Source of the DNA: CAZRVH01 sp964624905
Lineage (GTDB): Bacteria; Patescibacteriota; Gracilibacteria; Peribacterales; Peribacteraceae
Assembly: GCA_964624905.1 (NCBI GenBank)
Contig: CAZUYK010000001.1
Location: forward strand, 55,617 to 119,616
DNA: 64,000 nt
Reading direction: 5' to 3'
This document shows positions 40,796-50,423 of this stretch, one piece after another. Position 1 is the stretch's first letter, and every line of letters starts with the position of its first letter. The translations under genes and the position numbers were made by a program. Below the pieces are notes generated by a model, which worked only from the letters and a program-made list of their open reading frames with translations, searched no databases and was not told the DNA's origin.

Positions 40796-43078
40796 GTGCA
40801 AATGACGGATGATCTCATTTTCGGGCCGCTGAACGAACCGCAGAGGGAAGCCGTGCGCAACGTGACGGGGCCGATCCTCATTTTGGCGGGAGCGGGTTCG
40901 GGTAAGACGCGCGCCCTCACCCACCGCATCGCCTACCTCATGCAAAACGGGGTGCCCCCGTGGCAGATCCTGTCCGTGACCTTCACGAACAAGGCCGCAA
41001 AGGAGATGAAGGAACGCATCAAGACCATGCTCCACCTCACCGACGGCGACGACCTGAGCCCGTGGGATTCCGGACAAGGCAAACTCCCGACGATGGGTAC
41101 GTTCCACAGCATTTGCGTGCGCATCCTGAGACGCGACATCGAGAAGCTCGGACGCGATCGCGGATTCGTGATCTACGACGGCGACGACCAGGAGAAATTG
41201 ATGAAGAACGTGCTAAAGGAGATGAAGATCGACGAGGCGGAACTGAAGCCGCGCCCCGCGCTGAGTTACATCGGGCGGTTTAAGTCCGAGGGTGTCGGCC
41301 CGAAGGAAGCCGAGAAGCAAGCGACCATCGATCGCATGAAAACCATCGTGCAGGTCTACCAGAAATACGACCATGCGCTGCGCCAGGCCAACGCCATGGA
41401 CTTCGACGATCTCATTTTGGAGACCGTCCGTCTCTTCAAGGAATGCCCTGATGTATTAGACCGGTACCAAGAAACCTGGCGCTACCTCCACGTGGACGAG
41501 TACCAGGACACGAACCACGGCCAGTACGAATTCATCACGCTGCTCGCGCAGAAGTACCGGAACCTCTGCGTCATCGGGGACCCGGACCAGAGTATCTACG
41601 GGTTCCGTGGCGCGGATATCCGCAACATTTTGGAATTTGAGAACGACTACAAGGACGCCAAGCGCATCAAGCTGGAGCAGAATTACCGCTCCACGCAGCC
41701 CATCCTCAGTTCCGCGGACCAGGTGATCTCGGCGAACCCCAACCGCCCGGAAAAAAAGATGTGGACCAGCCGCACCGACGGCCCGAAGATCATCGTGAAC
41801 GAAGTACGCGACGAACGGCGCGAAGCGGAGGAAGCGATCAACAGCGTGAAGAAGATGCAGGATGCGGGCGTACCGTTGAAGGAGCAGGTGATCCTCTACC
41901 GCACCCACGCGCAGTCCCGACTTTTCGAAGAAGCGTGCATGCGCTCCGGCGTCCCCTACCGCATCCTCGGCGGTTTGAAATTCTACCTCCGCAAGGAAGT
42001 AAAGGACGTACTCGGGTACCTCTACACGCTGCTCAATCCGCACGACACCGTGTCGCTCCTGCGTATCATCAACGTGCCGAGCAGGAAGATCGGCAACACG
42101 ACGCTGGAGAAATTGAACAGCTTCAGCCAGATCTACGGTATGCCGCTCTGGGAAACGCTACAACATGCCAATGAAGTGCAGGACCTGGATAACGGCGCCA
42201 AGACGCGCATCGCGAAATTCACCGAAACCATCGCGAAGTATCGCGCGCGCCTGGACCGCGAGGTACCGAGCTTCCTCATCAAGGAACTCCTAGAGGAGGT
42301 AGGTATGGAAGACTGGTTGAAGGAGGAAGAAGACGGCGAGGACCGTTGGAACAACATCCAGGAACTCATCACCGTCATGCACAAATACGATTCGCTCGAC
42401 CCGCGTACCGCCCTCACGAGCTTCTTGGAAGAAGTCGCGCTCGTGTCCGAAGTGGACAAACTGGAGAGCGGCAACGACGCGCTGACCCTCATGACGCTGC
42501 ACCTCTGCAAAGGACTCGAATGGGAGCACGTGATCATCGTGGGGTGCGAGGAGGGCCTCTTCCCCCACTCCAACAGCCTCTACGACAAGGAACAGCTGGA
42601 GGAAGAACGCCGCATCATGTACGTCGGCATGACGCGCGCCAGGACCCACTTGCGACTGATGTTCGCCACGAACCGCTTCCAGTGGGGCGAGAACAAATCC
42701 GGCGCACCCAGCCGCTTCCTGGACGACCTACCCGAGGAGCACGTGGAGCGCCGCAGCGACGAAATGCTCTCCGCCTTCGCGTGGAGCTCGGGCAAGGCAT
42801 TCGAACGCGCGACGAAAGGAAGCGGCAGCCACTTGCAGCCGTTCCGCCAGAACAGCGACAGCCAGGACGTGGAGATTGAGTTCAACCAGGACATGGGCAG
42901 TGATGACGCGCAGGAACCGGAAATGCGCGGGGAGATTGCAGAGGGGTCCCAAGTGAAGCACCCGACGTTCGGCATCGGCGTGGTAAAGGCGCGTCGTGGC
43001 GACATCGTGGACATCGTCTTCAAGGGGGGTGTGAAAAAGACCTTCGCATTGAGCATTGCGCCGTTGCAAGTCATCTAA
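40796..43078 (+). CDS. pcrA: UvrD/PcrA-type superfamily 1A DNA helicase
   Basis: A ~760-residue 3'-5' helicase of repair and replication restart. Walker A AGAGSGKT, Walker B DEYQDTN, GDPDQSIYGFRGA and LEQNYRST (motif IV) are present, and TLHLCKGLEWEHVIIVGCEEG (motif V) is nearly canonical. The C-terminal VKHPTFGIGVVKARRGDIVDIVF is the PcrA Tudor-like domain that contacts RNA polymerase. TACCAT (40783-40788) ends 7 bases before GTG 40796; ATG 40802 is the alternative start, and ATG 40787 overlaps the -10 box. Confidence 0.94.
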   Translation: MQMTDDLIFGPLNEPQREAVRNVTGPILILAGAGSGKTRALTHRIAYLMQNGVPPWQILSVTFTNKAAKEMKERIKTMLHLTDGDDLSPWDSGQGKLPTMGTFHSICVRILRRDIEKLGRDRGFVIYDGDDQEKLMKNVLKEMKIDEAELKPRPALSYIGRFKSEGVGPKEAEKQATIDRMKTIVQVYQKYDHALRQANAMDFDDLILETVRLFKECPDVLDRYQETWRYLHVDEYQDTNHGQYEFITLLAQKYRNLCVIGDPDQSIYGFRGADIRNILEFENDYKDAKRIKLEQNYRSTQPILSSADQVISANPNRPEKKMWTSRTDGPKIIVNEVRDERREAEEAINSVKKMQDAGVPLKEQVILYRTHAQSRLFEEACMRSGVPYRILGGLKFYLRKEVKDVLGYLYTLLNPHDTVSLLRIINVPSRKIGNTTLEKLNSFSQIYGMPLWETLQHANEVQDLDNGAKTRIAKFTETIAKYRARLDREVPSFLIKELLEEVGMEDWLKEEEDGEDRWNNIQELITVMHKYDSLDPRTALTSFLEEVALVSEVDKLESGNDALTLMTLHLCKGLEWEHVIIVGCEEGLFPHSNSLYDKEQLEEERRIMYVGMTRARTHLRLMFATNRFQWGENKSGAPSRFLDDLPEEHVERRSDEMLSAFAWSSGKAFERATKGSGSHLQPFRQNSDSQDVEIEFNQDMGSDDAQEPEMRGEIAEGSQVKHPTFGIGVVKARRGDIVDIVFKGGVKKTFALSIAPLQVI

Positions 43079-43081
43079 AAA

Positions 43082-43108
43082 AAGACCGGGCCCAGCGGCA
43101 CCGGTCTT
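43082..43108. terminator. bidirectional terminator between pcrA and the SLH protein gene
   Basis: AAGACCGG and CCGGTCTT form an 8-bp stem; A/T runs are strongest on the minus-strand side. Confidence 0.75.
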
Positions 43109-43119
43109 CTGAAGGCCTT

Positions 43120-44778
43120 TTAGTTGAACAAAGTCCCACGCGCTACCGGCGTGTCGACCGGAAGCCATTCGAATGTGTTCGTTCCGTCAGTCCAGGTAAC
43201 GTCACCAGCTGTCGTGATCGTGCCGGGGTCGCTGACCGTGACGCGCAGCGAGGGATTCGTGACGTTGGAATTTACCGTGATGTCGCCGTAGACGCGGATC
43301 GTTTTCTGCAGATCGACGATACCGATTCCGGATGGAATGCTGGCGCAGGTGATGACCGTGGAACTGTTTGTGCAAGCCGTCGTGTCATCGCCCCCCTCCG
43401 TGCGCAAATGCACGTTGCTCAGGCTGACGCCGCTGCCTTCGATACGAAGGTCGAGATCGGTGATGCGGACCTGAGCCTGGCTGTCGCCTTCGGTCGCACT
43501 GATGCGGAATTGTGCGAGAAGCTGGCTGCTTCCGGCGGTAAGGGCGCTGTTACCCAGTCCCGTGTTCACGAAAGAAGTGATTGCCGCGCGCGCCGTCTCG
43601 GATGCAGGGAACGTATCGGTAGACGTGGTGGAATACGCGTCGTTGCTCCAGTCACCGGTACCGCTGAGGGTCACGTTGTTCACTTCGATCACCTCCCCGC
43701 TGACGCCTCCCGCCTCGTATTCCTTCAATACTCCCCGGATGTATACGGACATATCGACCCTGCGTGGCAGCTGGAGTGCGCCATCTGCCAGATGCAGCGT
43801 AAATACCGAGCTGCTGGAACTGTCGCGTACTGCATTACCAAGCAAGCGGCTGGAAGAGTCGTAGACGCGGATGAGCGACAATGACTGCGCGCTGCCATTC
43901 AACGTGATAATGATCTCGTCGACGTTGATCGCCTCGTCGTCGCTGAAGAACTTCACGCCGGCAAGAATGGAAGATGTCTCTCCCAAGACGAGGATATTCG
44001 ACTGAACCGACGTATCTGTTCTGGGATCGATACTGACGGATGATGCGGACGAATGGGAGGAGGACGATACGGATATCCTCGACGAGGAAGATTGCGACGA
44101 GCGGGAAGAAGATGAGCGCCCTGCTTCCGCCTCGCGCAGCTCATCAAGTTCACCTTCCACGTACGCCTGATACGCAACCGTAAGTCGCGCCATTTCACCG
44201 CGCGTAATGGGATCGCCTGGACGCAATCCCTCAAGGCCGATCTCAAATTGATTGGCGGCCCTGACGTACGGTTCGTACCAGCGGTCGCCTTCCGTGGACC
44301 CAGACACGGACACGGCGAAAATCTCGGAAAGGATCTTCAAAGCCTCTTCGTACTGAATGGAGCGGCCGGGCTCGAAACGCCAACGTTCCGGCGAGACATC
44401 TTCCCGGGCATTGCCGCGTACGTAACCGATCACCTTGGCATCGCACACATCCTGGGCATACCAGGCATCGGGAGAAACATCGGGGAAGCACCCGCGGGAA
44501 GCTGCCGTTCCCGTATTCGGGGCGAGGCGCATGGCTATCGTGACGAATTCCGCGCGGTTCAGCAGGCTATCTGCACGGAATGTGCCGTCTGCATTGCCGC
44601 GAAGCACGTCTTGGTCTGTCAGGACCGAGACGGCGATACTGGTCGGGCGATCCCACGGGCCGTCGGTGTACCGGCCGATGTTGGAACCGGAAAAGTCCCG
44701 CGCGAGGGCACTCGTGACAGCAATGGTGGAGCCTAGGACAATCGCAAAAGCCGATAATGAACGAAAAGGATGTGTCAT
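43120..44778 (-). CDS. S-layer-homology domain protein with Ser-rich linker
   Basis: A 552-residue secreted protein. Signal peptide 1-26; three SLH-like repeats at about 45-90, 95-155 and 160-208 (DVLRGNADGTFRADSLLNRAEF, GDPITRGEMARL); a Ser/Arg linker (about 220-250) that may be glycosylated; then a C-terminal beta domain (about 255-550) with one Cys pair (TTACTN, VITCAS). SLH domains bind cell-wall polymers and hold the protein at the surface. TATAAC ends 5 bases before the ATG. It could be the S-layer protein or an S-layer-associated protein. Confidence 0.85.
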   Translation of the reverse strand: MTHPFRSLSAFAIVLGSTIAVTSALARDFSGSNIGRYTDGPWDRPTSIAVSVLTDQDVLRGNADGTFRADSLLNRAEFVTIAMRLAPNTGTAASRGCFPDVSPDAWYAQDVCDAKVIGYVRGNAREDVSPERWRFEPGRSIQYEEALKILSEIFAVSVSGSTEGDRWYEPYVRAANQFEIGLEGLRPGDPITRGEMARLTVAYQAYVEGELDELREAEAGRSSSSRSSQSSSSRISVSSSSHSSASSVSIDPRTDTSVQSNILVLGETSSILAGVKFFSDDEAINVDEIIITLNGSAQSLSLIRVYDSSSRLLGNAVRDSSSSSVFTLHLADGALQLPRRVDMSVYIRGVLKEYEAGGVSGEVIEVNNVTLSGTGDWSNDAYSTTSTDTFPASETARAAITSFVNTGLGNSALTAGSSQLLAQFRISATEGDSQAQVRITDLDLRIEGSGVSLSNVHLRTEGGDDTTACTNSSTVITCASIPSGIGIVDLQKTIRVYGDITVNSNVTNPSLRVTVSDPGTITTAGDVTWTDGTNTFEWLPVDTPVARGTLFN

Positions 44779-44881
44779 ACGTGGTTATAAACGAAGGAAA
44801 CGCGTTTATATTACAGAAAAGACTGGTTTTTCGTGCCTAGACGAGCTTTACCCGGCCGATGTTCCGTGTCACGCTCTGCGT

Positions 44882-45688
44882 ATGGCGCTAGCGGACGATA
44901 TCCGGCAATTCTGCAGACAGTACGGCCTGAGGATCAATACCGATCTCGGGCAACATTTCTTGATCGATGAGGAAGTCTTGGACGATATCGTATCGGCGGG
45001 AAATGTGCAGACGGACGATACGGTGGTGGAAATCGGCGCGGGTCTGGGCATTTTGACGAAGGAATTGTTGAAAAAGGCGAAGCGCGTCATCACGATCGAG
45101 CTCGACAAAGGCCTCGTGCCGCTCCTGGACGTGTACGTGGAGGGCGTGCGCACGGCTGATAACCTGGAGGTTGTGCAGGGCAATGCATTGCAGGTTCCCA
45201 TGCCGACGGTTCCCTACAAGATCATCGCCAATATCCCCTATCACATTACCTCCCCCCTGCTCCGCCACGCCTTTTTGGAGAGCGAGGTCCGCCCGACGTC
45301 ATTGACCCTCCTCATCCAGCGCGAAGTAGCGGAGAAGATTTGCGACAAGGACGACAGAAGCCTCCTTGGCATCATCGTCGCGTTCTTTGGTAACGCGCGC
45401 ATCGTGCGCCACGTACCACCCGATTGCTTCCTCCCGCCTCCGGCCGTCGACTCATCCGTATTACACATCGATTGCCACAAGGAACCCCTGACGGATAGCG
45501 CGACGATGGAACGCGTGTTCCTGCTCGCCAAGGTCGCCTTCAGCCAGAAGCGCAAGATGCTGCGCAACACGATCCCCACCCTCCCCGACGGCGAGGCGCT
45601 TCTGGCCAACGCCGGCATCGACCCGACCCGCCGGCCCCAAACCCTCAGCATTGAAGAATGGATCACCCTCGCGAAAGCGACGGCATAG
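44882..45688 (+). CDS. rsmA: 16S rRNA dimethyladenosine transferase RsmA (KsgA)
   Basis: A 268-residue methyltransferase that dimethylates A1518 and A1519 of 16S rRNA late in 30S assembly. GQHFLID, SAM motif EIGAGLGILT, and the catalytic NIPYHITSPLL (NIPY) are all present. ATG 44882 gives the canonical start; longer frames overlap the divergent SLH gene. The 3' end overlaps comEC by 31 bases. Confidence 0.95.
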   Translation: MALADDIRQFCRQYGLRINTDLGQHFLIDEEVLDDIVSAGNVQTDDTVVEIGAGLGILTKELLKKAKRVITIELDKGLVPLLDVYVEGVRTADNLEVVQGNALQVPMPTVPYKIIANIPYHITSPLLRHAFLESEVRPTSLTLLIQREVAEKICDKDDRSLLGIIVAFFGNARIVRHVPPDCFLPPPAVDSSVLHIDCHKEPLTDSATMERVFLLAKVAFSQKRKMLRNTIPTLPDGEALLANAGIDPTRRPQTLSIEEWITLAKATA

Positions 45689-47211
45689 CAACCTCTCAAT
45701 TCTCCTTCGCGTTCCTCGCGGGATTCCTCCTCAGTACCACACTCCTCCAATGGTGGCAGTCCGCGCACTACCCCGCTTTCGCGTGGGTATCGTTATCCGC
45801 CTTATCGATCGCGGGCATCGGCATCGGAGGTATGCTGAAACGTACCGTTCCGTTGGCGATCGGAACCGCGGCACTCGGCTCGCTAATCGCCTTCGCTTCG
45901 GTCGCGCGGACCACGCATGTCCCGGGCCCATTGACCGTGGATACGTATGCCACCGGAAAGACGATGATCGTCACGGGACGGATCGCGGACGCACCCGACA
46001 AGCGCGCGGATTTCGTCCGCTACACGGTCGCGGCGCATTCGCTCAAGGAAACTCAGACCGGATCGATCATTCCCGTAAGCGGGCTCGTACTCGCGAAGGA
46101 CGTGGCGATGTGGCCGACGTATGCATACGGTCAAACGGTCGAAGTGACGGGGATACTGGAGCAACCGGAGCAAGTCGACGGTTTCGCCTACGACCAGTAC
46201 CTCAGCCGGTATGGCATCTACGCACTCCAGAAAGCGCGCCAAATCCGACCCGTCACGCAAACGGGCGGAAACGCGATCTATGGAAAGCTGATCGGCATGC
46301 GCGAAACGGTCGAACGCCAAATCACCCTCCTCATACCAGAGCCTCAGGCAAGCTTCCTCATGGGACTGCTGACCGGCTCGCGTCGCGGCATGCCCGAACA
46401 CCTGACGAATAATTTCAAGATTACGGGACTCTCGCACATCGTCGCCATCTCCGGCTTCAACATCACGATCATCGTCTCGATCCTCGGTACATTCTTGTTC
46501 TTTCTTCCGCTTCGGTGGAGATTCCTTCCCTCCGTGGTCGCCATTATCGCTTTCACGCTCTTCGTCGGCGGCAGCGCATCGGTGGTACGCGCATCAGTCA
46601 TGGGCATCCTGGGCCTCGTCGCGCTGCAGGCGGGGCGGTTGAACCACGCGCGCCTTGCCATCCTCTGGACCGCCTTCTTCATGCTCCTGTGGAACCCGAA
46701 ATACCTATGGTACGACGCGGGGTTCCAACTCTCGTTCCTGGCGGTACTGGGCCTTACCGAATGCGGCGACGTGCTGACGAAGCGGCTGCAAAAAGTTCCG
46801 GCGGCATTAGGCATCCGGGAGGGTCTCGCCATGACACTCTCCGCACAGGTATTCGCCGTCCCGTGGATCATTTCGCTCTTCGGGACCCTCTCTCTTATAT
46901 CCCCCGTCGCGAATATCCTGGTCGCCCCGTTCATCCCGCTTTCGATGCTGACGGGAACGCTCGCGATCCTGGGAAGCTGGATCTGGTTTCCCCTGGGACA
47001 ACTCTTCGCCTATGTCACGTGGTTGCTGCTGACATCGGTCATCGTCATCTGCGACTGGTTGGCATCGGTTCCGTATGCGTCGGTGACCTTTCCCAAGACC
47101 GGCAAAGGCATCGTGCTCGTGTACTACGCGCTTCTCGTCGCACTCTTGGTACGCCACCACAGGCGTTCACCAGCGGTACCGATAGAGGGTAACGATGCGT
47201 CCCGTCGATAA
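45658..47211 (+). CDS. comEC: ComEC/Rec2-type DNA uptake channel, short form
   Basis: A 517-residue polytopic protein. N-terminal helices, a DUF4131-type outer domain (about 85-190) and the competence domain with HIVAISGFNITII (about 265) and a run of helices to about 500. The C-terminal metallo-beta-lactamase-like domain of classical ComEC is absent. It would pass single-stranded DNA into the cytosol. Overlaps rsmA by 31 bases at its start and the convergent methyltransferase by 45 bases at its end. Confidence 0.9.
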   Translation: MDHPRESDGIATSQFSFAFLAGFLLSTTLLQWWQSAHYPAFAWVSLSALSIAGIGIGGMLKRTVPLAIGTAALGSLIAFASVARTTHVPGPLTVDTYATGKTMIVTGRIADAPDKRADFVRYTVAAHSLKETQTGSIIPVSGLVLAKDVAMWPTYAYGQTVEVTGILEQPEQVDGFAYDQYLSRYGIYALQKARQIRPVTQTGGNAIYGKLIGMRETVERQITLLIPEPQASFLMGLLTGSRRGMPEHLTNNFKITGLSHIVAISGFNITIIVSILGTFLFFLPLRWRFLPSVVAIIAFTLFVGGSASVVRASVMGILGLVALQAGRLNHARLAILWTAFFMLLWNPKYLWYDAGFQLSFLAVLGLTECGDVLTKRLQKVPAALGIREGLAMTLSAQVFAVPWIISLFGTLSLISPVANILVAPFIPLSMLTGTLAILGSWIWFPLGQLFAYVTWLLLTSVIVICDWLASVPYASVTFPKTGKGIVLVYYALLVALLVRHHRRSPAVPIEGNDASRR

Positions 47212-47703
47212 CCGCACCTGTTCAATCGATTCCTCGGTTTTTCCGGGAATCTTGAACGTGTTGGAAATGACGACGGTGCCCGGACGGAGCTCCCGATCGA
47301 ATTTCACCGCAAGGCCGGCCATGACCGATGGAAAGAGATACAGGAACACCCGGTCGGCCTTCGAGACATCTTCGTTCAGCGCATCCTTCAGCTTCAGCGT
47401 GAACGGCGCGCGGCGGACGATGCGTCGGGCCTGGCCAAGCAACCACACCGTCGGGATCACCTCGCAGCCGATCGCCGTCGCATCGGGGTACGTACGCAAC
47501 ACTTCCTGCAGCAACCTGCCGTCCCCCGCCCCCAGGTCATAAACCGCTTCATCACCAGTCATTCCCGCCATGCGGATCATCGCGCGAATAACGGGATAGG
47601 GAGTGGGGACGAACGGCACGGGATGGATGACGTGCCACGCGAAAGTCACGCAGAGGAACAACGTGAGGAGCGTGGCGAAGCCGAGGAAGATGTCGATCAG
47701 CAC
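47167..47703 (-). CDS. membrane-anchored SAM methyltransferase-like protein
   Basis: A 178-residue protein: one N-terminal helix (about 3-25), then a class I methyltransferase core with VYDLGAGDGRLL (motif I) and an acidic residue after the next strand. The target is unknown; similar short anchored proteins in other bacteria methylate lysine or are uncharacterised. The start is GTG 47703: TACGCT (47715-47710) ends exactly 6 bases upstream. Confidence 0.8.
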   Translation of the reverse strand: MLIDIFLGFATLLTLFLCVTFAWHVIHPVPFVPTPYPVIRAMIRMAGMTGDEAVYDLGAGDGRLLQEVLRTYPDATAIGCEVIPTVWLLGQARRIVRRAPFTLKLKDALNEDVSKADRVFLYLFPSVMAGLAVKFDRELRPGTVVISNTFKIPGKTEESIEQVRLSTGRIVTLYRYRW

Positions 47704-47719
47704 GCGGCCAGCGTACTAC

Positions 47720-47750
47720 AAAACCCCGCACCACGTAGGATGCGGGGTTT
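47720..47750 (-). terminator. terminator of the DoxX-like gene
   Basis: AAACCCCGCA and TGCGGGGTTT form a perfect 10-bp stem with a 10-base loop; followed by T residues on the minus strand. Confidence 0.8.
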
Positions 47751-47763
47751 GATGATTGCGTGA

Positions 47764-48180
47764 TTATTTCTTTTTCTTCGGAGTCGTCATCAATCCGTCG
47801 ACGGACAAGGCGCCCGCGCCCATGGTCATGACGAGGAGCGAGACGGCGAGGAGAGCGAGATCGAATTCCCATCCCGTTCCCTGGCTTCCCGCGAAGGGAA
47901 CCTTGAACATGGTGAGCTTCAGGAGGATGGCACCGACCATGATGACGGACGTCAGGAGAGCGGCGATTTCCGTCCAGAGTCCGATGAGCAACGCGATTCC
48001 GGCAAGCGGCTCAAGAACCGCGAGGATCTGGAACGTGACGCCCAGCCAGGACGGCATGTCCGCGGGAACACCGGCGAAGAAGGCCCATTTCTGCTGGCCG
48101 TGGTAGATAAAAACGGCTGCAAGGGTCAGGCGTGCGACCAGCAATGCCCATCCCGAGTAGCTCTTGCATGAGGAAAGCAT
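47764..48180 (-). CDS. DoxX-family membrane protein
   Basis: A 138-residue four-helix inner-membrane protein. The pattern ARLTLAAVFIYHGQQKW and FQILAVLEPLAGIALLIGLWTEIAALL fits DoxX/DoxD-like proteins, linked to quinone- or thiol-related redox functions. The extended -10 TGA-TATGCT (48213-48208) places the transcript start just inside a longer frame, so ATG 48180 is preferred over the TTG at 48207. Confidence 0.85.
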   Translation of the reverse strand: MLSSCKSYSGWALLVARLTLAAVFIYHGQQKWAFFAGVPADMPSWLGVTFQILAVLEPLAGIALLIGLWTEIAALLTSVIMVGAILLKLTMFKVPFAGSQGTGWEFDLALLAVSLLVMTMGAGALSVDGLMTTPKKKK

Positions 48181-48275
48181 AAAAGAGAGAAAGGAAAGAA
48201 TGGGCAAAGCATATCACAATCCCGGAAATGAAAATATGCATCGGCGCGGGAGGCGATGTCCGATACAATCCGCGC

Positions 48276-48971
48276 ATGATGCAACCCCCTCCCGCCTTCC
48301 AGGATTCACGCACCGCTTTCGTGCTGGATGCCTTGGGCCGGATCGACACCCGCGGCCCGAAACGCATTCTAGACGTGGGTTTCATAGGAGACTACGAGGT
48401 GCCGACGCTGCACTTCGCCGTACGCGATTCCCTGAAGCCCGGGGACGCGATCGTCGGCATCGACAATGACCCCTCGTTCATTGGCAAGTTTGACGCGCTT
48501 CCCCAATCCAAAAACATCCCTGCGGGCGTGACTGCCGACTACCGGTGCGCGTCGCTGTACGAAAGCGGACTTCCCGAAGCTTCTTTCGACGCGATCCTTC
48601 TCTGCGAAGTACTGGAACACCTTGCCGAACCTTTCGGGGCGATCGCGGAGCTGACGAAACTCCTGAAGCCGGGCGGGCGGCTCATCCTCACGTATCCCAA
48701 CCCCCTCTCGGTCCCGATGTTCGTTCGATACCTGCGGCAAAAGGATCTGTTCGACAATGCTTTCCTGGACAAGTTCCGCGGCTTCCACGAACACCGCGTC
48801 TTCCCGCATCCGGCATCGCTCGCGGTGACCCTGCGGGCCATGGGATACGCGACGGGACATGCGTCTTTCATCAAGATCATGGGCGGCTCTTCCATGCGCT
48901 TTTTGGCCCGTCACAGCGCTGTAGTGCGAAAATTCGGCTCCTATGCCGGGATCTGCGCGGTGAAAGCGTGA
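48276..48971 (+). CDS. SAM-dependent methyltransferase (class I)
   Basis: A 231-residue methyltransferase. RILDVGFIGDYEV is a modified motif I, ASFDAILLCEVLEHLAEP is motif II/III, LKPGGRLILTYPN is the post-II motif. Such UbiE/Methyltransf_11-type enzymes act on sugars, lipids or small molecules. TACAAT (48264-48269) ends exactly 6 bases before ATG 48276; next to rlmI-like gene in the same direction. Confidence 0.85.
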   Translation: MMQPPPAFQDSRTAFVLDALGRIDTRGPKRILDVGFIGDYEVPTLHFAVRDSLKPGDAIVGIDNDPSFIGKFDALPQSKNIPAGVTADYRCASLYESGLPEASFDAILLCEVLEHLAEPFGAIAELTKLLKPGGRLILTYPNPLSVPMFVRYLRQKDLFDNAFLDKFRGFHEHRVFPHPASLAVTLRAMGYATGHASFIKIMGGSSMRFLARHSAVVRKFGSYAGICAVKA

Positions 48972-48986
48972 TACGCTGGCGCATAC

Positions 48987-50159
48987 ATGCCCTACCCCGT
49001 CCTCACCATCAAGCCCGAGCGCGACGTCCACTTGCGCCTGCGACACCACACGATCTATAAAACCGCGTTCGAGAAACTCGACGTGGAGAACGGCGCGATC
49101 GCCGAGGTGCGGGACAGCCAAGGCGAGTTCCTCTGTTACGCGATGGTCAACACCCGCGCGTACATTTCAGGACGCGTGATTTCCTTTGAGCAAGAGGATC
49201 CGATGGTCACGCTGAAGAAGAATATCGAAAGCGCGATCAAGCTGCGCTCTGCCATGGGACTGTCGGATAAAACCGATGCCGTGCGCCTCATCAACGCCGA
49301 AGGAGATGGCATCCCGGGGCTCATCGTCGATCAATACAAGGACGTCGTCGTGTTCCAACTGACCACGCTCGGCATGGAAAAGATCAAGTCCTGGCTTGTG
49401 AACACCGTCGCCGCCATCACGGGGGCGAAGTTGCTGTATGAAAAATCCACGAGCGCGTCGCGCAAGGCCGAAGGCATGGAACCGAAAGCGGGATGGCTGC
49501 GCGGCAAGGGCGAAGACACCATCGTGGTGCACGAGAACGGCATCAAGTACGTCATTTCCCTCTCCAGCGGACAGAAGACGGGGTTGTTTTTGGACCAGCG
49601 CGAGATGCGCTCCCTCGTCCGCGAGCATGCCAAGGGCAGGACCGTCTTGGATGTATGCAGCTACGTCGGCGGGTTCTCGCTTTCCGCGCTCGCAGGCGGC
49701 GCCTTGAGTGCGGACGCAGTGGACTACGACGCGGATGCGCTCGTGCGCGCCAAGGAACAGGCGGAACTCAACGGACTGGCCGCGAACTTCGAGACCTACG
49801 AACAGGACGCCTTCGATTTCCTGCGCCGCGAGCCGCTGCCGAAGACCTACGATTTCATTATTTTGGATCCCCCTGCCTTCGCGAAGAGCGCGGATGATAT
49901 CGACGGCGCGAAGGGTTCGTATACGGACCTGAACCGCATGGCCTTCCAGAAGATCGCGCCGGGCGGACTGCTACTCACCTGTTCCTGCAGCTACCAGATG
50001 TCCCCGGAGATCTTCCAAACCGCCGTGTTCCACGCTGCCCTGCAGGCAAAACGGAACGTCCGCATCATCCAGAAACATCATCTGGCAGCGGACCATCCCG
50101 TGAACCTGTTCCACCCGGAAACGGATTACCTGAAGAGTCTTCTGTTGTGGGTGGAATGA
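48987..50159 (+). CDS. rlmI: 23S rRNA (cytosine) methyltransferase, RlmI-like
   Basis: A 390-residue enzyme: N-terminal PUA domain (1-75), central EEHEE-like part, and C-terminal class I domain with VLDVCSYVGGFSLSAL, LDPPAFAKS and TCSCSYQM. The DPPAFAKS and CSCS signatures fit RlmI (m5C1962 of 23S rRNA) and relatives. TGA-TACGCT ends 9 bases before the ATG and 16 bases after the upstream stop. Confidence 0.9.
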   Translation: MPYPVLTIKPERDVHLRLRHHTIYKTAFEKLDVENGAIAEVRDSQGEFLCYAMVNTRAYISGRVISFEQEDPMVTLKKNIESAIKLRSAMGLSDKTDAVRLINAEGDGIPGLIVDQYKDVVVFQLTTLGMEKIKSWLVNTVAAITGAKLLYEKSTSASRKAEGMEPKAGWLRGKGEDTIVVHENGIKYVISLSSGQKTGLFLDQREMRSLVREHAKGRTVLDVCSYVGGFSLSALAGGALSADAVDYDADALVRAKEQAELNGLAANFETYEQDAFDFLRREPLPKTYDFIILDPPAFAKSADDIDGAKGSYTDLNRMAFQKIAPGGLLLTCSCSYQMSPEIFQTAVFHAALQAKRNVRIIQKHHLAADHPVNLFHPETDYLKSLLLWVE

Positions 50160-50174
50160 GCGATCATACCCGTT

Positions 50175-50423
50175 TTACGCTCTTCCTTTGCTGAACAAAC
50201 GAAGGACGAACAGGAGGATCACCGCGCCGACGACGGCCATGATGATTTCGCCGAGCAGACCGTAGGTGGCGATGCCAAAGCGACCGGCGAGCCAGCCTCC
50301 GATAAGCGCGCCGACGATGCCGACGACGATGTCACCGACGACGCCGAAGCCGCTGCCTTTGACGAGTTGGCCGGCAAGCCAGCCGGCAATGAGACCGACG
50401 AGAAGAAGCCACAGGATACTCAT
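50175..50423 (-). CDS. GlsB/YeaQ/YmgE-family membrane protein
   Basis: An 82-residue protein with three glycine-rich membrane helices (GLIAGWLAGQLVKGSGFGVVGDIVVGIVGALIGGWLAGRFG). This stress-linked family was once called transglycosylase-associated; no enzymatic role is proven. ATG 50423 is chosen at the family start; C/T-rich leader. Convergent with the rlmI-like gene. Confidence 0.9.
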   Translation of the reverse strand: MSILWLLLVGLIAGWLAGQLVKGSGFGVVGDIVVGIVGALIGGWLAGRFGIATYGLLGEIIMAVVGAVILLFVLRLFSKGRA

